Below, piece after piece: positions 35,088 to 39,144 of a stretch of 39,144 nucleotides of DNA. The position numbers and the translations under genes were made by a program. The stretch spans positions 515,375-554,518 of the forward strand of contig GG704596.1 in NCBI GenBank assembly GCA_000161775.1. The letters run 5' to 3'. Below the pieces are notes generated by a model, which had not been told where the DNA came from, did not search any database, and saw only the letters and a program-made list of their open reading frames with translations. Origin of the DNA: Ruegeria lacuscaerulensis ITI-1157. Its GTDB lineage: Bacteria; Pseudomonadota; Alphaproteobacteria; Rhodobacterales; Rhodobacteraceae. The first letter of the stretch is position 1. Each line of letters starts with the position of its first letter.

Positions 35088-36557
35088 ATGAAGCTTCTGA
35101 GAAACACGATTGCCATTGCCTCGATAGGCATGGCCAGCCCCCTTTGGGCGCAGCAAGATCAGGTCATCATTGCCGACGATGATGTGGGCGGCGTCTACGA
35201 GGGCACATTCGAGAACGGCCTGCGCCACGGCACCGGCACCTACCGGCTGCCGGACGGGTTCGAGTATACCGGCGAGTGGGTCGCGGGCGAGATTCAGGGC
35301 AAGGGCGTTGCGCGATACGCCAATGGGTCGGTCTACGAAGGCGACTTCGTCAAGGGCCGGCCCCACGGCAAGGGAAAAATCACCTTCGCCGACGGCGGCA
35401 CCTATGATGGTGACTGGTCCGACGGTGCAATCAATGGCACAGGCGTGGCGCAATACGCAAACGGCATGCGGTACGAAGGCGGGTTCAAGAACGCCCAACA
35501 CCACGGCAGGGGCGTGATGACCGACCCTGGCGGCTATGTCTATGACGGCGACTGGGTTGACGGCGTGCGCCAGGGCAAAGCCAGGATCACATATGCCGAT
35601 GGTGCGGTATACGAAGGCGACATCAAGGCCGGGCAGCGCGACGGTCAGGGCACGCTGACGATGCCCGACGGCATGATCTACACCGGCAAATGGTCAGAAG
35701 ACCGGATCACCGGCACCGGAAGGCTGACACAGGCCAATGGTGACGTCTACGAAGGAACGCTGGTTGATGGCCGCCGTCAGGGCAAGGGCAAGGCCATCTA
35801 CGCCACCGGCGATATCTACGAGGGCGATTTCGTCGATGATCGGCGCCATGGCAAGGGCACTTTCACCGGGACTGATGGGTACGTCTATACCGGCGAGTGG
35901 AAGAACGGTCAGATTGAGGGGCTGGGCGAGCTGACCTACCCCGATGGTTCGGTCTATGTCGGCGATTTCAAGGCCGATCTGGCCGACGGCCAGGGGCGCA
36001 TCACCTATCCCGATGGCTCTTCGTACGAGGGCGACTGGGTTGCCGGGGTGATCGAAGGCCGTGGCACCGCCACCTATGCCAACGGCACGATCTACAAAGG
36101 CCAGTTCAAGAATGCCCGCACCCACGGAAACGGCATTCTGACCCGCGCGGACGGGTCCAGCTATGACGGAGACTGGGTGGACGGCGTGCGCCAGGGCAAA
36201 GGCAAGGCGACCTATGCCGACGGCACCGTCTACACGGGTGATTTCCTGAACGGCCAGCGCCACGGCCAGGGCGAGGTCGTGATGCCCAGCGGGTTCAAAT
36301 ATTCCGGCCAGTGGACGGAAGGAAAGATCACCGGGTTCGGCGTGGCGACCTATCCCAACGGTGACGTGTACGAGGGCAATTTCGTCAATGGCAAGCGTCA
36401 GGGCAGCGGCACCATGCGCTATGCCAACGGGGAAGAGGAAACGGGCACCTGGGAAAACGGCGCTCTATCCGATGCGAACGCTGCGCAGCCCGCCGAAGCC
36501 GAACCGCAAGCGCCCCAAGCCGATACGACGCAGGACGCTGCCCCATCGGACGAATAG
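35088..36557 (+). CDS. MORN-repeat exported protein
   Basis: 489 residues from the ATG at 35088; a GTG three codons earlier is possible. Signal peptide MKLLRNTIAIASIGMASPLW-AQ. From residue 37 there are 18 exact 23-residue MORN repeats plus a partial nineteenth (YEGDF..G..HGKG...YADG type), then a Pro/Ala/Glu-rich tail. MORN repeats form a long beta-sheet rod. Repeats alternate F and W at position 5, with a phase slip between repeats 9 and 10. Repeats 1-9 and 10-18 are paralogous blocks 621 bp apart. Function unknown; probably an envelope scaffold or surface protein. Confidence 0.88.
   Translation: MKLLRNTIAIASIGMASPLWAQQDQVIIADDDVGGVYEGTFENGLRHGTGTYRLPDGFEYTGEWVAGEIQGKGVARYANGSVYEGDFVKGRPHGKGKITFADGGTYDGDWSDGAINGTGVAQYANGMRYEGGFKNAQHHGRGVMTDPGGYVYDGDWVDGVRQGKARITYADGAVYEGDIKAGQRDGQGTLTMPDGMIYTGKWSEDRITGTGRLTQANGDVYEGTLVDGRRQGKGKAIYATGDIYEGDFVDDRRHGKGTFTGTDGYVYTGEWKNGQIEGLGELTYPDGSVYVGDFKADLADGQGRITYPDGSSYEGDWVAGVIEGRGTATYANGTIYKGQFKNARTHGNGILTRADGSSYDGDWVDGVRQGKGKATYADGTVYTGDFLNGQRHGQGEVVMPSGFKYSGQWTEGKITGFGVATYPNGDVYEGNFVNGKRQGSGTMRYANGEEETGTWENGALSDANAAQPAEAEPQAPQADTTQDAAPSDE
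35196..36437 (+). repeat. Tandem duplication of a nine-repeat MORN block (2 x 621 bp)
   Basis: Block 1 is 35196-35816 and block 2 is 35817-36437. Repeats n and n+9 resemble each other more than their neighbours: repeats 6 and 15 both read YDGDWVDGVRQGK, repeats 8 and 17 share W(S/T)E..ITG and NGDVYEG, repeats 2 and 11 share YTGEW...I. Repeat 6 starts at 35541 and repeat 15 at 36162, exactly 621 bp apart. Confidence 0.75.
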
Positions 36558-36561
36558 CGCG

Positions 36562-37227
36562 CTACCAAGGGACCGGCTTTCCGGCCCAATCGAAGAACTG
36601 CCCGGTCTGATCGGGGCGCAGGCCCTCGAGGACCTGCATCAGGTTTTTCGCCGCCACGACAGGCTCGACCGCAGGATGCCGGCCCAGGTATTTCTGCGTG
36701 AACGGAGTCTTGACCGTTCCGGGGTGCAGTGCGACGCAGACCGCATCCTTGTGGCTCCGGGCCAGCTCGATCGCGGCCGTGTGCACGATCTGGTTCACCG
36801 CCGCCTTGGCCGCGCGATAGCTGACCCAACCGCCCAGACGATTATCCCCGATCGAGCCCACCCGTGCCGACAGTACCGCGAACACCGACCGCCCGTTGCG
36901 CGGCAACAGGCGATGCGCGTGTTTCAGCACCAAAGCCGGCCCCACCGCATTCAACGCAAACTGGTCCATCATGGCCTTGGCCGAGACCGCTCGAATGGTC
37001 TTTTCCGGTTCCGCCCCATCGATCTCAAGCGCGCCGGACGCCACCAGAACAAGGTCGAACGGCCCCTCGACTCCATCCAGAATGTCGTCGGCCAAATCGG
37101 GCTGCATCAGGTCCAACCCGTTTTCCGACCGCGACAGACTGACCACATGAACCGACCGCGACAGAAGCTCGTTGCAGACGGCCCGGCCGATCCCACCACT
37201 TGCGCCTATGATCAAAGCATTTCTCAT
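36562..37227 (-). CDS. Short-chain dehydrogenase/reductase
   Basis: 221 residues. Classical SDR: nucleotide-binding GASGGIG (8-14), an NAG-like region replaced by LVLVASGAL, catalytic Ser in VLSARVGSIG and YRAAK (Tyr and Lys). The C-terminal part carries PGTVKTPF. Similarity in style to C-factor/CsgA-type SDRs. The substrate is unknown. It converges with the MORN gene (stops 4 bp apart) and is divergent from the leucine operon. Confidence 0.9.
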   Translation of the reverse strand: MRNALIIGASGGIGRAVCNELLSRSVHVVSLSRSENGLDLMQPDLADDILDGVEGPFDLVLVASGALEIDGAEPEKTIRAVSAKAMMDQFALNAVGPALVLKHAHRLLPRNGRSVFAVLSARVGSIGDNRLGGWVSYRAAKAAVNQIVHTAAIELARSHKDAVCVALHPGTVKTPFTQKYLGRHPAVEPVVAAKNLMQVLEGLRPDQTGQFFDWAGKPVPW

Positions 37228-37334
37228 CGCCCTCCAGCTAGCGGAGTTGCCTGCGCAATCAATCCCCGTTTCAGATCCTTTCGCGAAATCGGGCGGCCGC
37301 GCATTTTCCTTCTTTTCATTCCCGGTTCGGGGTG

Positions 37335-37340
37335 TATAAC
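37335..37340 (+). promoter_or_regulatory. Candidate -10 element of the leu leader
   Basis: TATAAC lies 10 bp before the leader ATG, with TTTTCA (37313-37318) as a weak -35 at a 16-bp spacing. Transcription would start at or near the leader ATG. Confidence 0.4.
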
Positions 37341-37349
37341 CTCGGACCC

Positions 37350-37436
37350 ATGATCAACCGTGCAGAAATCCCTTTTGCTTTCGCCGCTTTCGCCGGCGCA
37401 ACTCTGCGTGGCCTACTGATCCTAATCCGCCTCTGA
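37350..37436 (+). CDS. leuL: Leucine operon leader peptide
   Basis: A 28-residue frame, MINRAEIPFAFAAFAGATLR then GLLILIRL and TGA. Five Leu codons fall in the last ten (CTG, CTA, CTG, CTA, CTC), mixed with Ile. It sits 78 bp before leuA and overlaps the first arm of a hairpin (37430-37465). This is the layout of transcription attenuation by a leucine-rich leader. Too short for normal gene finding, but position, codons and hairpins agree. Confidence 0.75.
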   Translation: MINRAEIPFAFAAFAGATLRGLLILIRL

Positions 37437-37487
37437 GCGTGCCATCCGGCGCGCCCGCTCAGAGGAGGACGCCTGCGCGCCATTGGC
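37430..37487 (+). promoter_or_regulatory. leuA attenuator: two mutually exclusive hairpins
   Basis: Hairpin 1 pairs CCTCTGAGCG (37430-37439) with CGCTCAGAGG (37456-37465). Hairpin 2 pairs GGCGCGC (37448-37454) with GCGCGCC (37475-37481), extended by GCCA/TGGC to 37441-37487, and is followed by CTTT. They cannot both form. A ribosome stalled at the CTA-CTG codons leaves hairpin 1 free to form and blocks hairpin 2; one that reaches the stop covers the first arm and lets hairpin 2 form. Confidence 0.6.
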
Positions 37488-37514
37488 TTTAGGACAGACA
37501 AGAAAGTGACCCCC

Positions 37515-39086
<1,572 letters not shown>

Positions 39087-39144
39087 TCAGAAATGGCAGG
39101 CAGGGCTCCCGCGCCCGCGGCAGCCCGGCTTCGCCGCGCAACCT

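Noticed and set aside
35196..36437. Regular 69-bp spacing, considered as a CRISPR or DNA satellite
   Set aside because: The period is exactly 23 codons in frame, each unit is a MORN repeat, and the units differ in sequence.

Overview
The window is GC-rich chromosomal DNA of an alphaproteobacterium, most likely a marine Rhodobacterales (Roseobacter-group) bacterium. The reasons are a class I lysyl-tRNA synthetase, an NDUFS4-type complex I accessory subunit, a Fnr-type box next to an NsrR-like Rrf2 regulator, DUF6134 and DUF4864 proteins, and the overall codon usage. No organism name can be fixed from the sequence alone.

Layout. (1) Positions 1-6300 are a rearranged accessory region ending at a tRNA-Arg(TCT) gene. 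Two diverged copies of a two-gene cassette (Lon-like AAA+ ATPase, then calcineurin-type phosphoesterase, joined by an ATGA overlap) lie in inverted orientation. Copy A (1-814) has lost its ATPase domain; copy B (4638-6118) keeps a full 371-residue ATPase. In both, the phosphoesterase is cut to the same 54-residue stub. Between them sit a DUF6134 periplasmic protein, an OmpR-type response regulator and its histidine kinase. The next gene, a thermostable-hemolysin homologue, is broken and joined to the tail of a vsr mismatch endonuclease. A TGTAAG-N5-TGTAAG repeat lies upstream of both the DUF6134/two-component operon and the hemolysin gene. (2) 6400-9529 is core: GNAT, complex I subunit, uvrB with an SOS-like box. 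(3) 9617-11056 is accessory: a lower-GC membrane protein and an ORF6N regulator with a strong palindrome before its start and a related one inside its coding sequence. (4) 11053-20924 is mostly core: MmcQ/YjbR, excalibur protein, universal stress protein, ABM monooxygenase, a beta-barrel candidate, a 761-residue beta-helix protein (possible GTA or phage tail fibre), DUF4864, lysS, TerB, PBP4-type dacB and nadD. (5) 21075-25034: ettA, a small membrane protein, a cold-shock gene, trxC and an L,D-transpeptidase. (6) 25094-29006: the tesA-ybbA-ybbP set. (7) 29010-31517: an NsrR-like regulator with Fnr and NsrR-like sites, a gamma-glutamylcyclotransferase-fold protein and gltX. (8) 31650-39086: a Tat-exported metallo-beta-lactamase-fold enzyme, a small acidic protein, glutamine-dependent nadE, an 18-repeat MORN protein built by duplication of a nine-repeat block, an SDR, and leuA behind a leucine leader peptide with alternative hairpins.

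Most genes are housekeeping (NAD synthesis, aminoacyl-tRNA synthesis, envelope remodelling, DNA repair). The most unusual parts are the inverted cassette region next to the tRNA, the two-component operator pair, the ORF6N self-site pair and the duplicated MORN array. No CRISPR array, rRNA, intact transposase or integrase was found.
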